Shown piece after piece: positions 15,999 through 25,490 of a stretch of DNA of 64,000 nt. Position 1 is the stretch's first letter, and every line of letters begins with the position of its first letter. A program made the translations under genes and the position numbers. The stretch comes from Cystobacter fuscus (GTDB lineage: Bacteria > Myxococcota > Myxococcia > Myxococcales > Myxococcaceae), in NCBI RefSeq assembly GCF_002305875.1, contig NZ_CP022098.1, positions 8,494,001-8,558,000 of the forward strand, given 5' to 3'. Below the pieces are notes generated by a model that was given only the letters and a program-made list of their open reading frames with translations, made no database searches and had not been told where the DNA came from.

Positions 15999-16820
15999 TC
16001 ACCCAGCTTGGTTGGGCTTTCGTCCCCACACCTGGAAAAACATGTGTGAGATCACGAGCACGTCTTCGCGCGCCAGATGTGCCACGAGCTCGGTCATCAG
16101 GTTGTCCAACTCCTTGGCCTCGATCCTTCCGGCTTCGAGCAGCTCCGCGCGGACGTTCTGGATGAAGTGGACGAAGATCTCGCGACGTGGATGGCCCTTC
16201 GGATAGACGTGAATGAGGGGCCGGACCTGGATATCCGTCAGTCCGGCCTCGCGAAGCAGGCGGTGAGAGCGCCGGCCCACGAACAAGTCGATGCCGTGAT
16301 CACGCGAGTGTGCGTGAAAGAGTTCGAAGAGACGATCCCACGCCGCGCAGGGCGGATCACAGCGATGCGGCAAGTAGTCGGCTTCGTGGCTGGCGACCAC
16401 GCCGCCCGGCCGCGCCAGCGCCACCATCTCACGGACGATTTCCTCGGGTCGCGGGACGTTGACGAGTACGAGACGCGCATGGACGAGATCGAATGAGCCG
16501 GGCGGTAGCCCCGTCGCGCGCGCGTCCCCTTGAATCAACTCGACGTTGTGCAGGCCATGTTCGGCCACGAACGCGCGTGCGCGAGCGAGCGTGTCTCCAC
16601 CGCGCTCGAGGCCCACCACCGTGCCGGAGGAGCCCACGCGCACGGAGAGTTGCTCGAGCACGCCGCTCGGACCACAGCCCAGGTCGATCGCGCGAGCGCC
16701 CACAGGGAGGTCGAGTTGGTCGAAGAGCCAGCTCGCCTCCCCCGCCATCTCTTGCGATTGGCGAACCAGACGTTGATCCTCAGCGGCCTCGTGGCCAAGC
16801 AAATAAACATCCGTGCCCAT
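15999..16820 (-). CDS. class I SAM-dependent methyltransferase
   Basis: 273 residues. AAGGAG lies 6 bp before ATG 16820. SAM-binding motif I is AIDLGCGPSG near residue 45, followed by VVGLERG (acidic end of strand 2), NVELIQGDA and FDLVHARLVLVNVPRPEEIV, with GGVVASHEAD further on. It belongs to the UbiE/Methyltransf_25-type group; the substrate cannot be told. Fragments with an internal deletion occur at 8374-8548. The gene at 16876 lies 55 bp upstream on the same strand and may be cotranscribed. Confidence 0.85.
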   Translation of the reverse strand: MGTDVYLLGHEAAEDQRLVRQSQEMAGEASWLFDQLDLPVGARAIDLGCGPSGVLEQLSVRVGSSGTVVGLERGGDTLARARAFVAEHGLHNVELIQGDARATGLPPGSFDLVHARLVLVNVPRPEEIVREMVALARPGGVVASHEADYLPHRCDPPCAAWDRLFELFHAHSRDHGIDLFVGRRSHRLLREAGLTDIQVRPLIHVYPKGHPRREIFVHFIQNVRAELLEAGRIEAKELDNLMTELVAHLAREDVLVISHMFFQVWGRKPNQAG

Positions 16821-16875
16821 GACTTCTCCTTGCTTCAGTTGATGTTCCCAATCGCCATCTCGGCGTCGGTGCCGC

Positions 16876-17418
16876 TCAGGCCTCGATCTTCGTGCCGTCG
16901 ATACCGCGCGGAGTGCGCAGTCCCATCGCGAACCACGCCGCGAACAGCCGCCACATGAACGCCACCGAATGCGTGGCATGGGCAGGCACGTTTCCGTCCA
17001 GGGGCGCGCCCTCGGGGCGGTCCCGGGTCATCACTCGCATCTCCACCGGCGGCGCACCGGGGATGCGGTTCCGGTACAGGCTCAGCCAATGGCCTTTGTT
17101 GAATTCGAGGAACATCGCCGAATTGCAGCAGGTCGCCACCACCCGCCGTGTTGGCGAATCGGGCTTGAGGCGATATTCCTTGAGCTGCTCCCCTCCCCTC
17201 GTGCAGCGCACGCGGTCCTTGCGATGGAGCACGAAGCTGGTGCCGCCATCGGCATCGAGCACCGGTGCCGCGCCGGGAAGCGCCTCGATCCGCCGGCCCG
17301 CTTCGCGGCAGCTCGCGCAATCACAGACCGTGGTCAGGATCGGCGCACCCGCCGCCTCGAATACCACCTGGCCGCATGCGCACGCGACGAGGTGGGACCT
17401 ACCCGAATCAACACTCAT
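16876..17418 (-). CDS. DUF6151 (GFA-like zinc) family protein
   Basis: 180 residues from ATG 17418. The N-terminal part has CACGQV and CDCASCREAG, cysteine pairs as in glutathione-dependent formaldehyde-activating (GFA/CENP-V) folds, which bind zinc. Further on come RKDRVRCTRG, YRLKPDSPTRRVVATCCN and LEFNKGHWLSLYRNR, the usual DUF6151 run. Enzymatic role unknown. An in-frame TTG at 17439 is possible, but the ATG has better spacing from GAGG. Tail residues are basic and aromatic. Confidence 0.75.
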   Translation of the reverse strand: MSVDSGRSHLVACACGQVVFEAAGAPILTTVCDCASCREAGRRIEALPGAAPVLDADGGTSFVLHRKDRVRCTRGGEQLKEYRLKPDSPTRRVVATCCNSAMFLEFNKGHWLSLYRNRIPGAPPVEMRVMTRDRPEGAPLDGNVPAHATHSVAFMWRLFAAWFAMGLRTPRGIDGTKIEA

Positions 17419-17608
17419 CTCGCCTCGTCCTTGAGTCAAACCAGACCATCCAGGGACTACACTCCCGCCCAGAAACCGCCGCTCCAGAGCGGGTGGGCCG
17501 AGCGCCCCCTGTCATCCGCCGGTACGTGAACCCGGTGCTCCAGCCTCCACGCCGTTCACCCGAGGGGTCCGGGTGACGGCGCGCGAGTGCTCCGCTCGGG
17601 TCTACGGA

Positions 17609-17965
17609 TTACGGATTGCCGCTACAGACCTTGTCCCGGGAACACTTGTCCGCGACAAGCACGATCCATTCGACGACATTGTCACACGACATGACCTTGA
17701 TGGAATCCTGGCAGAAGTCGAAGTTGTCGCCATTGATGTGATCGTCACAGGCCGCCACCGACCAACGGTTGTTCCAGTCGGCCTTCTGCTTGATCATGCA
17801 GTCATCCTCGTTCGCATAGGCCTTGCCGCTGCCGATGTCGCCACAGCTCTCGTACCTCGCGCACATGTTCCGGGCGGTCACGGTCACCGCATCGGACTGG
17901 GAACTCACGCCGCAGCCCATCAGTCCCACCACTCCCAACATCCACAGCCAGTTGTTCATGTTCAT
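17609..17965 (-). CDS. DUF6184 family lipoprotein
   Basis: 118 residues. The signal peptide ends LMG-C18. The mature part is Cys-rich (ARNMCARYESCGDIG, DDCMIKQKADWNNRWSVAACD, FDFCQDSI, CDNVVEW, DKCSRDKVCSG), matching a small myxobacterial lipoprotein family often found near natural product clusters. Six to eight conserved cysteines suggest disulfides outside the cytoplasm. It is transcribed away from the dehydrogenase at 18092; the same divergent pair is duplicated in broken form at 9855-10311. Function unknown. Confidence 0.75.
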   Translation of the reverse strand: MNMNNWLWMLGVVGLMGCGVSSQSDAVTVTARNMCARYESCGDIGSGKAYANEDDCMIKQKADWNNRWSVAACDDHINGDNFDFCQDSIKVMSCDNVVEWIVLVADKCSRDKVCSGNP

Positions 17966-18091
17966 GGACGCGGGGTTTATGCGCGGGTGCGTCATACCGG
18001 CAAGAGTCAAGAGGACCCCCGCGAAACCCGAAGGGCGGGCTTGTCGGTGCACCTCTCACTGGGGATGATTCCCCCCATGCAAGGAGCACCC

Positions 18092-18862
18092 ATGGGAACG
18101 TTGACGGACAGGTGTGCGCTCGTGACGGGCGCGGCGAGTGGAATTGGCCAGGCGATCGCCGAGGCGCTGGGCGCGCAAGGGGTCCGGGTGCTGGTGTCGG
18201 ACCTCGACGAGGCGGGCGCGCGCGCGGTGGCCGGGCGCATCCCCAACGCCATCGCGCAGCGGGCCGACGTGTCCTCGCGCGAGGAGTGCCGGGCCCTGGT
18301 GGAGCGGGCGCAGAAGGAGTGGGGCCGGCTCGACATCCTGGTGAACAACGCGGGGCTCCAGCACGTGTCCCCCGTGGAGGAGTTCCCCGAGGACAAGTGG
18401 GAGCTGATGATCCGCATCATGCTCGTGGGGCCCTTCCTGCTCACCCGCTACGCCCTGCCCCTCATGTACGCGCGCAAGTGGGGCCGCATCCTCAACATCT
18501 CCTCGCTGCACGGCGTGGTCGCCTCGCCGTACAAGTCCGCCTACATCTCCGCCAAGCACGGGCTCATGGGGCTCACGAAGACGGTGGCCCTGGAGGCCGC
18601 GGACAAGGGCGTGACGGTCAACGCCCTGTGCCCCAGCTACGTGCGCACCCCGCTCGTGGAGAAGCAGATCGCCGACCAGGCCCGCGTCAACCACATGAGC
18701 GAGACGGACGTCATCGAGAAGATCATGCTCGCTCCCGCCGCCGTCAAACGGCTCCTGGAGCCCTCGGAGGTGGCCGCCTACGCCACCTTCCTGTGCTCGG
18801 ACGCGGCGAGCGGCATCACCGGCGCCGCCCAGATGATGGACTGCGGGTGGACGGCGCGATGA
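18092..18862 (+). CDS. bdhA: 3-hydroxybutyrate dehydrogenase (SDR family)
   Basis: 256 residues. ATG 18092 has AAGGAG 6 bp upstream. The Rossmann start is VTGAASGIGQAIAEALG (GxxxGxG), then NNAG, catalytic Ser in NISSLHG, Tyr-x-x-x-Lys in SAYISAKHG, and VNALCPSYVRTPLVEKQI, which is characteristic of D-3-hydroxybutyrate dehydrogenases, as is the tail GWTAR. It oxidises 3-hydroxybutyrate to acetoacetate with NAD. The stop overlaps the next start (ATGA), so the serine hydrolase after it may act on a related ester. Confidence 0.85.
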   Translation: MGTLTDRCALVTGAASGIGQAIAEALGAQGVRVLVSDLDEAGARAVAGRIPNAIAQRADVSSREECRALVERAQKEWGRLDILVNNAGLQHVSPVEEFPEDKWELMIRIMLVGPFLLTRYALPLMYARKWGRILNISSLHGVVASPYKSAYISAKHGLMGLTKTVALEAADKGVTVNALCPSYVRTPLVEKQIADQARVNHMSETDVIEKIMLAPAAVKRLLEPSEVAAYATFLCSDAASGITGAAQMMDCGWTAR

Positions 18863-20097
18863 CGGACTCCAGCATGGGCTTTGGCGTCAACGTGGACCCG
18901 GGCGAGGTGGGCCTGGACGCGCGGCGGCTGCGGCGCATCGACACGCACTTCAGCCGCTACGTCGACGACGGGCGGCTCGCCGGCTGGCAGGTGATGGTGT
19001 CTCGCCGCGGCAAGGTCGCGCACCTGACGTCCCACGGGCTCGCCGACAAGGAGGCGGGCGTGCCGGTGCGCACGGACACCCTCTGGCGCATCTACTCCAT
19101 GACGAAGCCCCTCACCTCCGTCGCGGCGATGATGCTCTGGGAGGAAGGCGCCTTCGAGCTGTCCGATCCCGTCAGCCGCTGGCTGCCCGAGTTCGCCGAG
19201 CCGCGCGTCTACACCGGAGGCCCCGCGGCCAAACCCGTCACCGTGCCCGCGACGGAGCCCATCCGCGTGTGGCACCTGCTCACCCATACCGCGGGGCTGA
19301 CGTACGGCTTCCACCGCACGCACGTCACCGACGAGCTCTACCGGGTCGCGGAAGCCGAGATGGGCAGCGCCGATCTCGCCACGCGCGTGCGCGGGTGGGC
19401 GAAGCTGCCGCTCGCGTTCCAGCCCGGGGCGGAGTGGAACTACTCGGTGGCCACGGACGTGCTCGGCCGGTTCGTCGAGGTCGTCTCCGGCCAGTCGCTC
19501 GACACCTTCTTCTCCGAGCGCATCCTCGGGCCGCTCGGGATGACGGACACCGCCTTCTGGTGTCCCGAGGCCCAGCGGCATCGGCTGGCGGCGCTGTACA
19601 CCCGCGCGCCCGGAGCCCCGGGCACCGCGCGCATCGACGCGATCGGCCAGGAGGTGATGCGGCCTCCGGTGTGGCTGTCGGGTGGAGGTGGGCTGGTGTC
19701 GACGACGCGCGACTACACGCGCTTCTCCTGGATGCTCCTGCGGGGCGGAGAGCTGGACGGCGTGCGCCTGCTGTCCCCGAGGACCGTGCGCTACATGACC
19801 CAGAACCACCTGCCGGGAAAAGCGGACCTGGCCACCTTTGGTCGGCCGCTGTTCGCCGAGACCCGGTTCGACGGAGTCGGCTTCGGGCTCGGCTTCGCCG
19901 TGGTCGACAATCCGGTGGCCTACCGCACGCCCACGAGCGTGGGCGAGTACCACTGGGGCGGCATGGCGAGCACCGCGTTCTGGGTCGATCCGGCCGAGCA
20001 CCTGACCGTGGTCCTCATGACCCAGCTCATGCCCTCCAGCGCCTATCCCCTGCGCTCGCAGCTGCGCCAGCTCGTCTATCAAGCGCTCGTCGACTGA
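18859..20097 (+). CDS. serine hydrolase, class C beta-lactamase family (EstB-like)
   Basis: 412 residues. S80-M-T-K83 is the catalytic SxxK, YSV near residue 194 is the YxN-type position, and HWGG in EYHWGGMAS is the third motif. No signal peptide, so it is probably cytoplasmic. Members include esterases such as EstB and lovastatin-type acyltransferases. It overlaps the dehydrogenase gene by 4 bp; together they could hydrolyse a 3-hydroxyacyl ester and oxidise the product, which is inference from coupling only. Substrate unknown. Confidence 0.85.
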   Translation: MTDSSMGFGVNVDPGEVGLDARRLRRIDTHFSRYVDDGRLAGWQVMVSRRGKVAHLTSHGLADKEAGVPVRTDTLWRIYSMTKPLTSVAAMMLWEEGAFELSDPVSRWLPEFAEPRVYTGGPAAKPVTVPATEPIRVWHLLTHTAGLTYGFHRTHVTDELYRVAEAEMGSADLATRVRGWAKLPLAFQPGAEWNYSVATDVLGRFVEVVSGQSLDTFFSERILGPLGMTDTAFWCPEAQRHRLAALYTRAPGAPGTARIDAIGQEVMRPPVWLSGGGGLVSTTRDYTRFSWMLLRGGELDGVRLLSPRTVRYMTQNHLPGKADLATFGRPLFAETRFDGVGFGLGFAVVDNPVAYRTPTSVGEYHWGGMASTAFWVDPAEHLTVVLMTQLMPSSAYPLRSQLRQLVYQALVD

Positions 20098-20110
20098 GCG
20101 CCCGGGCGCT
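20097..20110. terminator. palindrome between convergent genes
   Basis: AGCGCCCGGGCGCT overlaps the stop codon of the serine hydrolase and lies 6 bp from the end of the DUF1634 gene on the other strand. It could end transcription from both sides; no T-tract. Confidence 0.3.
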
Positions 20111-20115
20111 GGGGC

Positions 20116-20544
20116 TCAGGCGTGGAACCCGGCCCCCACCGCCACCGCGAGCAGGCTCAACACCCCGGCGGCGTAGGCGGCATAGCGCCACTCGCCGCGG
20201 ATGCCGAGCGTGGTGCCCGCGACCACCAGGCGCACCACCGGCGTCACCAGCAGCGCGGACGCGGCGCCCTTGCGCAGCACGTCGATGGCCACGTGCACGG
20301 GCTCACTGTCCGGCAGGGACTCGAGCGCCAGGGACGTCAGGAAGAGCACGCCACTGCAAGCGGCGCCTCCCCGGAGGAGCCGGGAGATCCACCGCTCCCC
20401 GGCCTCCGCGCGCGCGATGTGCTCGGTGGAGGTGGAGGGGGTGCCCACCCGGGGCACCGCCGGGTAGGAGCCCGAGACGGCCCGAGGGCGCACCCGCTGG
20501 GGTACCCACTGCGCCACGGGCACGGACACCTTCTTCGTCATCAT
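20116..20544 (-). CDS. DUF1634 membrane protein
   Basis: About 142 residues. The N-terminal 60 are polar; then come three hydrophobic helices (GAACSGVLFLTSLALESLP, ALLVTPVVRLVVAGTTLGI and YAAYAAGVLSLLAVAVGAG). DUF1634 proteins regularly follow TauE/SafE exporters, as here. The start chosen is ATGATG at 20544, which overlaps the TGA of that gene; an ATG at 20562 is also possible. Likely an accessory subunit of the exporter. Confidence 0.75.
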   Translation of the reverse strand: MMTKKVSVPVAQWVPQRVRPRAVSGSYPAVPRVGTPSTSTEHIARAEAGERWISRLLRGGAACSGVLFLTSLALESLPDSEPVHVAIDVLRKGAASALLVTPVVRLVVAGTTLGIRGEWRYAAYAAGVLSLLAVAVGAGFHA

Positions 20545-21317
20545 CTCGCCACGCTCGTCCATATCCCCTCCACTCCCTTCCACAGCATCTGTGCCGCCAC
20601 CACCAGCAGCACACAGGCGAACATCCGTCGCAGCACGGCCGTGGGCAGGCGCGGCATGATCCGACTGCCCACCGAGGCGCCCGCCAACACCCCCACCACC
20701 AGCGGCGCCACCAGCGCGAGGTTCACGTGTCCGCGCCAGGCGTAGGCGGCCACGCTCGCGGCCCCCGTCACGCCGATCATCAGGTTGCTCGTGGCGCTGG
20801 CCACCTTGAAGGGCACGCGCATGCCGTGGTTCATCAGCGGCACCTTGAGCGGACCGCCACCCACCCCCAGCAGCGCCGACAGGCCGCCGGCCACGAACGA
20901 GCCGGAGATGCCCAGCGGGTAGTTGGTGGGCTCGTAGTCCTCGAGCCCCTGCTCCACCGCCGCGCGCGCCAGCAGCATCTGCGCCGACACGTAGAGCGCG
21001 AAGAGGCCGAACACCAGGGCGACCCAGGCGGGGGCCACCAGGCTCGCCACCAGCCCGCCGACGATGGCGCCCGTCACCGTGGCCAGCTCCAGCGTCAGCC
21101 CCAGGCGGATGTCGCTCAGCCGCCGCTCCACGTAGCTCGCCGACGCGCCACAGGAGCTGGCCACCACGCACATCAGGCTCGCCGGCACCGCGTCCTCCAG
21201 CGGCACCTTGAACCCCAGGACGAGTGCCGGAACCAGGATGACACCTCCTCCGACCCCCAGGAGTGAACCCATGGTGCCCGCGAACACACCCGCTGCGATC
21301 AACAGGAGAAGCGTCAT
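20541..21317 (-). CDS. TauE/SafE family anion exporter
   Basis: 258 residues, about eight transmembrane segments in two halves, each opening with a Gly-rich motif: GSLLGVGGGVILVPALVLG in the first and SALLGVGGGPLKVPLMNHG in the second, the repeated signature of the family. Members export sulfite, sulfoacetate or related anions. Start ATG 21317 lacks a good ribosome binding site, but the signal-like first helix fits. Coupled to DUF1634 through an ATGA overlap. Confidence 0.88.
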   Translation of the reverse strand: MTLLLLIAAGVFAGTMGSLLGVGGGVILVPALVLGFKVPLEDAVPASLMCVVASSCGASASYVERRLSDIRLGLTLELATVTGAIVGGLVASLVAPAWVALVFGLFALYVSAQMLLARAAVEQGLEDYEPTNYPLGISGSFVAGGLSALLGVGGGPLKVPLMNHGMRVPFKVASATSNLMIGVTGAASVAAYAWRGHVNLALVAPLVVGVLAGASVGSRIMPRLPTAVLRRMFACVLLVVAAQMLWKGVEGIWTSVAR

Positions 21318-21430
21318 ACCCAAAAAGAGGATAGGGGCCCCCTTGACGATCGGATAGGAGCATTCCCCCCTCGCTCGGGGCTCGATCGGCTGGCTGCCCC
21401 CTACCGCGGGACAACGCCGGGAGGCTCTCC

Positions 21431-22324
21431 CTAGGCGGCGCGCGCGCCGATGTTCCCCTCTGGAAACTCGGAGAGGAAGCGCGAGCGGGCACGGGGAGTG
21501 AAAATGCCCCGGGCCATGAAGGCCAACAGCCGCCGCAGCACCGCGCGCGACTGCTCCACGGCGCGCTCCACCTCGGCGGCGAAGTCGAAGGAGTCGTTGC
21601 GGTAGAGCTCCTGGAAGCTCAACTGGGACCAGGCCGGCAGGGCGCGCATGCGGCCCAGGGGGCTGGAGAGGTAGAGCCCGCCCAGGTACAGGCCGCGCAC
21701 CCACCCGTCCAGCTCGGCCTTGGTGGGCGCCTGCTGCAGCGTCTCCTGGGAGGCGAGCCGCACCAGCTCGTAGATGCCCCGGCCGATGCCCTTGAGCGGC
21801 ATGCCCGCGCTCTTGGTGACCTGGAAGCGCGAGCGCAGGCGCGGGCTGCCCATGAGGTCCGCCCCATGCAGCTCACGCAGGTAGAAGAGCGTCTGGGTCC
21901 ATTCGATCTGCCGGTGGGCGACGAGCGCGTGCTCGCCCCGGCGCCGGTGACGCAGCACCAGCTCATCCACCCGGGGGTGGAGCGCGCGATCCAGGCACAG
22001 GTGGGTGAAGTAGCCGGCGAGGATCGCGAGCCCGGCCTCGGTGCCCACCAGGGCGCCGGCGGCCACCAGCTCGGCCATCTTCAGGCCCAGGGCCACCGGG
22101 GCGCGCTCGTGGAACAGGCGCGCGAAGGGGGGCCAGTCCCGCCCGGAGAAGTTGGCGGCGAGCCCGCCGACGAGCCCATCGCACAGGGGCAGATCCGGCA
22201 GGGCGGCGCCAAAGCGCGCATAGGCCAGATCCTCGGAGAGCGCGCGGATGAAGTCCTCGGGCAGCTCGCCGGGATTGGCGGCCAGCCGCTCGATGGCCGT
22301 GAGGTGGAGCAACAACGAAGGCAT
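21431..22324 (-). CDS. zinc-dependent phospholipase C-like protein
   Basis: 297 residues. The opening MPSLLLHLTAIERL, ALPDLPLCDGLVGG and AGYFTHLCLDRALHPRVDE place conserved His and Asp residues as in the zinc-dependent phospholipase C (PLC/P1 nuclease) fold group often annotated in myxobacteria. RRRGEHALVAHRQIEWTQ continues the pattern. No signal peptide, so secretion is unlikely and the true activity is uncertain. It diverges from pepA, 122 bp away. Confidence 0.65.
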   Translation of the reverse strand: MPSLLLHLTAIERLAANPGELPEDFIRALSEDLAYARFGAALPDLPLCDGLVGGLAANFSGRDWPPFARLFHERAPVALGLKMAELVAAGALVGTEAGLAILAGYFTHLCLDRALHPRVDELVLRHRRRGEHALVAHRQIEWTQTLFYLRELHGADLMGSPRLRSRFQVTKSAGMPLKGIGRGIYELVRLASQETLQQAPTKAELDGWVRGLYLGGLYLSSPLGRMRALPAWSQLSFQELYRNDSFDFAAEVERAVEQSRAVLRRLLAFMARGIFTPRARSRFLSEFPEGNIGARAA

Positions 22325-22446
22325 GGGCAGGACCTAGTCAGCCCCACGGGGCAATGCAACGCGGGAGTGTTCGACCCTTCTTGCTTGAAACATTCCGGGC
22401 GCTACAGTCCTGCGCCCCTTTCCCTCTTCAGGAGCTGTCCCCCCGC

Positions 22447-24051
22447 ATGAATTTCAGTTTCATCTCCGGCGAACTCGCCCGCACGAGCGGTGAGCTGCTC
22501 GTGATTCCCCTCTTCGAAGGCGAGACCGGGGAAGGCGCGCCCGGCCTGCTCGCCCAGGCCCACGCCGCGCTCGAGGCCCGGCTGCTGCCGGCCGCCACCC
22601 AGGAGGGCTTCAAGGGCAAGAGCGAGCAGACCTTCGTGATGCACACGCTCGGCAAGCTCGAGGCGGAGCGCGTGCTGCTGCTCGGCCTGGGCACCCGGGC
22701 CCGCTTCACCCCCGAGGTGTTGCGCCTGACGGCGGGCCGCGCCGCGAAGACGGCCCAGCGGCTCAAGGTGCGCTCGCTGGTGTTCGCGCTGCCGGGGGGG
22801 CTGGACGCCTCGGCCACCGTGCGCGCCGTGGTGGAGGGCCTGGAGCTGGGTGCCTACCGCTTCGAGACCTACAAGTCCTCGGCCCGCGAGGAGAAGAACG
22901 CGCCCCGGCTCACCACGGTGAAGCTGGCGCTCGCCGAGGGGGAGAAGACGAAGGAGCTGGAGCAGACGGTGGCGCTCGCGCAGCACGTGGCCGAGGCCAC
23001 CAACTGGGCGAGGGATCTCATCAACGAGCCGCCCAACGTCATCAACCCCGAGCGGCTGGCCAAGGCGGCGCAGCAGATGGCGCGCCAGAGCGGGCTCAAG
23101 GCGAGCGTGGGGGGGCGCAAGGAGATCGAGCGGTTGAAGATGGGGATGTTCCTCGCGGTGGCCCAGGGCAGCGTGAACGAGCCCCAGCTCATCCACCTCG
23201 CGTACACGCCGAAGAACGCCCGGCACGCGAAGCAGGCCCCCGTGGCGCTGGTGGGCAAGGCCATCACCTTCGACTCCGGCGGCCTGTCGCTCAAGCCCAC
23301 CGACTCCATGGTGGACATGAAGACGGACATGGCCGGCTCGGCCGCGGTGCTCGGGGCCATGAAGGTCATCGCCGCGCTCAAGCCCCCCTTCCCCGTGCAC
23401 GCCTTCATCGGCGCGTGCGAGAACATGCCGTCGGGCACCTCCTACCGGCCGAGCGACGTGCTCGTGTCGCGCTCGGGCAAGACGGTGGAGGTGACGAACA
23501 CGGACGCCGAGGGCCGCCTGGTGCTCGGCGACATCATCACCTGGGCCAACGAGCACAAGCCCGCGGCGCTCATCGATCTGGCCACGCTCACCGGCGCGTG
23601 CATGGTGGCGCTCGGCCACTACCTCACGGGCGCGTTCGGCGACCACGACGCCACGGTGAACGAGGTGCTGGAGTCGGCGCGCGCGGCGGGCGAGGAGATG
23701 TGGCGCATGCCGGTGACGGAGCTGCAGAAGGACGCGCTGCGCTCGGAGATCGCCGACATGAAGAACTCGGGCGAGCGCTGGGGCGGCGCCACCAACGCGG
23801 CGCTCTTCCTCAAGGAGTTCGTCGGGGACACGCCGTGGGTGCACCTGGACATCGCGGGCCCGTCGGTCAGCCCCAAGGAGCGCGGCTACAACGGCAAGGG
23901 TGCCACGGGCGTGGGCGTGCGCACGCTCGTGGAGTACGTGCGGCGCCGCGCCGCGCAGCTCGAGCGCAGCGAGGCCACGGAGGCCCCTGCCGCCCCCGCG
24001 GCGCCGGCTCCCAAGGCGAAGCCCGCGCGAGGCGGGCGCGCCCGGAGCTGA
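22447..24051 (+). CDS. pepA: leucyl aminopeptidase (M17)
   Basis: 534 residues, slightly longer than E. coli PepA because of an Ala/Pro/Lys-rich tail. The M17 signature NTDAEGRL is at about 351-358; metal ligands are also seen in GKAITFDSGGLSLK (Lys, Asp), KTDMAGSA and the Asp-Glu of the signature. The enzyme removes N-terminal Leu and other residues in the cytoplasm and in some bacteria binds DNA at recombination sites. The ATG at 22447 fits the family start (NFSFISGE). Confidence 0.93.
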   Translation: MNFSFISGELARTSGELLVIPLFEGETGEGAPGLLAQAHAALEARLLPAATQEGFKGKSEQTFVMHTLGKLEAERVLLLGLGTRARFTPEVLRLTAGRAAKTAQRLKVRSLVFALPGGLDASATVRAVVEGLELGAYRFETYKSSAREEKNAPRLTTVKLALAEGEKTKELEQTVALAQHVAEATNWARDLINEPPNVINPERLAKAAQQMARQSGLKASVGGRKEIERLKMGMFLAVAQGSVNEPQLIHLAYTPKNARHAKQAPVALVGKAITFDSGGLSLKPTDSMVDMKTDMAGSAAVLGAMKVIAALKPPFPVHAFIGACENMPSGTSYRPSDVLVSRSGKTVEVTNTDAEGRLVLGDIITWANEHKPAALIDLATLTGACMVALGHYLTGAFGDHDATVNEVLESARAAGEEMWRMPVTELQKDALRSEIADMKNSGERWGGATNAALFLKEFVGDTPWVHLDIAGPSVSPKERGYNGKGATGVGVRTLVEYVRRRAAQLERSEATEAPAAPAAPAPKAKPARGGRARS

Positions 24052-24063
24052 GTCCCGGGCTCA
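24047..24063. terminator. near-palindrome between convergent pepA and lipoprotein genes
   Basis: CTGAG-TCCCGGG-CTCAG spans both stop codons and could form a short hairpin in either transcript. Confidence 0.3.
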
Positions 24064-24672
24064 GAGCTGCTCGGGCACCTCCACGGGCAGCGGGTGGACA
24101 CTCTCGAAGAGGGTGTTCACCGTCTCGGGCACCTCGTCCGGCGCGGCCGAGGGCCACGTGGCGAGCATCATGAAGACGTGGCCCGCGCTGCCGTCACGCA
24201 CCACCACGCGGCCGCGCACGTTGTCGCCCACGGCGAACTGGAAGCCGACGGCGCTGTCGGACAGGGGCAGCGGCTCCGGATCGCTGGTGACGAAGCCGGG
24301 CTGGCTGCGCAACCCCAGCGTCAGCCGCTCGGCGAACTGGATGGGCGAGGCCACCGCGGGCGCCACCTGCAACACCACCTGGGCACCGCTCGTGCGATGG
24401 CGCAGGACGACGGGAATGGCGAGCCCCTCGGGCGTCTGCTCGTCCGTCTCATCCAGGAGCCAGTCGCCGCCCGGTTGGGTCAGCTCGAAGCCCAGGGTCT
24501 GATCCACATAGCGCCGGGACTCTGGCGGCAGCAGCGACTCCTGGGAGCGCTCCGCCACGGGGCCCGAGCCTCCCACCGCCTCATCGGACGACGCCCGCAC
24601 CGCCTGCTTCGCCCCGCTGCACGCCGTGCAGAGCGCGACCAGGCCCCACCCCAACAACCGCCTTGCGTCCAT
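24061..24672 (-). CDS. lipoprotein of unknown function
   Basis: 203 residues. GGGGAG precedes ATG 24672; the lipobox is CTA-C18. The mature part (YVDQTLGFELTQPGGDWLL, VVLQVAP, PLPLSDSAVGFQFAVGD, VFMMLATWPS) has alternating beta strands like lipoproteins that resemble the PsbP/DcrB group, but I cannot place it firmly. It lies 92 bp after pyrF on the same strand and may end that operon. Confidence 0.6.
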   Translation of the reverse strand: MDARRLLGWGLVALCTACSGAKQAVRASSDEAVGGSGPVAERSQESLLPPESRRYVDQTLGFELTQPGGDWLLDETDEQTPEGLAIPVVLRHRTSGAQVVLQVAPAVASPIQFAERLTLGLRSQPGFVTSDPEPLPLSDSAVGFQFAVGDNVRGRVVVRDGSAGHVFMMLATWPSAAPDEVPETVNTLFESVHPLPVEVPEQL

Positions 24673-24764
24673 GTGTTCTCCCCTGGCCGGATGGCCTGGG
24701 ACACAAGCTGGGGACGGAAGGCGGAAGCGGCCAGGGGTATGGAAGGGTGGGCCGCCGCGGGATG

Positions 24765-25490
24765 TCAGGCGGAGGAAACTTCCTCGGCGATGGCGCGCGC
24801 GGCCGCCAGCGGCTCGGGGGCGGTGTGGATGGGGCGGCCCACCACGAGCAGATCCGCCCCCGCGCGCCGGGCGAAGGCGGGCGTCTCCGCGCGGCTCTGG
24901 TCCCCCGCCGCCGCGCCCGCGGGGCGGATGCCGGGGGTACACAGGAAGGGCGTGGGCCCGAGCTCGCGGCGGAAGGCGGCGGCCTCGCGGGGCGAGCACA
25001 CGAGACCGTCCACACCCGCGCCCACGGCCAGCCGCGCCAGCCGCAGCGCCGCCTCCTCGGGCGTGCCGGGCAGACCCACCGCCGCCACCTCCTCGGCGGA
25101 CAGGGAGGTGAGCACCGTCACCGCGAGCACCCGGGGCGCCGCGTGTCCCCTGGAGCGAGCCCCCTCGCGCGCGCCCTTCACCGCGGCGCGCAGCATGCTC
25201 TCGCCTCCGGCCGCGTGCACGGTGAGCAGCGACACGCCGAGCGCTCCGGCCCGCGCGGCCGCCAGCTCCACGGTGTTGGGGATGTCGTGCAGCTTCAGGT
25301 CGAGGAAGATGCGCGCGCCCAGGCGCTGGAAGGCGGCCACGGCCGCGGGCCCATGCTCCACGAAGAGCGACAAGCCCACCTTGGCGTAGCCCACGTGGGG
25401 CGCCACGCGCTCATAGAGGCGCAGGCCCTCGTCCAGGGGGAGATCCGCGGCGAGCGCGATCCGCTCCCGCGCGGGCAATACCTCCGTCAT
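24765..25490 (-). CDS. pyrF: orotidine 5'-phosphate decarboxylase
   Basis: 241 residues, normal length. [12 protein letters not shown] holds the catalytic Asp-x-Lys-x-x-Asp (D64, K66, D69). [21 protein letters not shown] and VVGRPI are the other phosphate- and base-binding loops. It converts OMP to UMP, the last step of pyrimidine synthesis. The ATG overlaps the stop of the DUF4388 gene by 4 bp, so the two are translationally coupled. Confidence 0.95.
   Translation of the reverse strand: MTEVLPARERIALAADLPLDEGLRLYERVAPHVGYAKVGLSLFVEHGPAAVAAFQRLGARIFLDLKLHDIPNTVELAAARAGALGVSLLTVHAAGGESMLRAAVKGAREGARSRGHAAPRVLAVTVLTSLSAEEVAAVGLPGTPEEAALRLARLAVGAGVDGLVCSPREAAAFRRELGPTPFLCTPGIRPAGAAAGDQSRAETPAFARRAGADLLVVGRPIHTAPEPLAAARAIAEEVSSA

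Noticed and set aside
22402-23844. long open frame opposite pepA, and similar ones opposite lpxC, rtcA and the S41 gene
   Set aside because: These follow from high GC at third codon positions of the real gene; they lack ribosome binding sites and protein-like composition.
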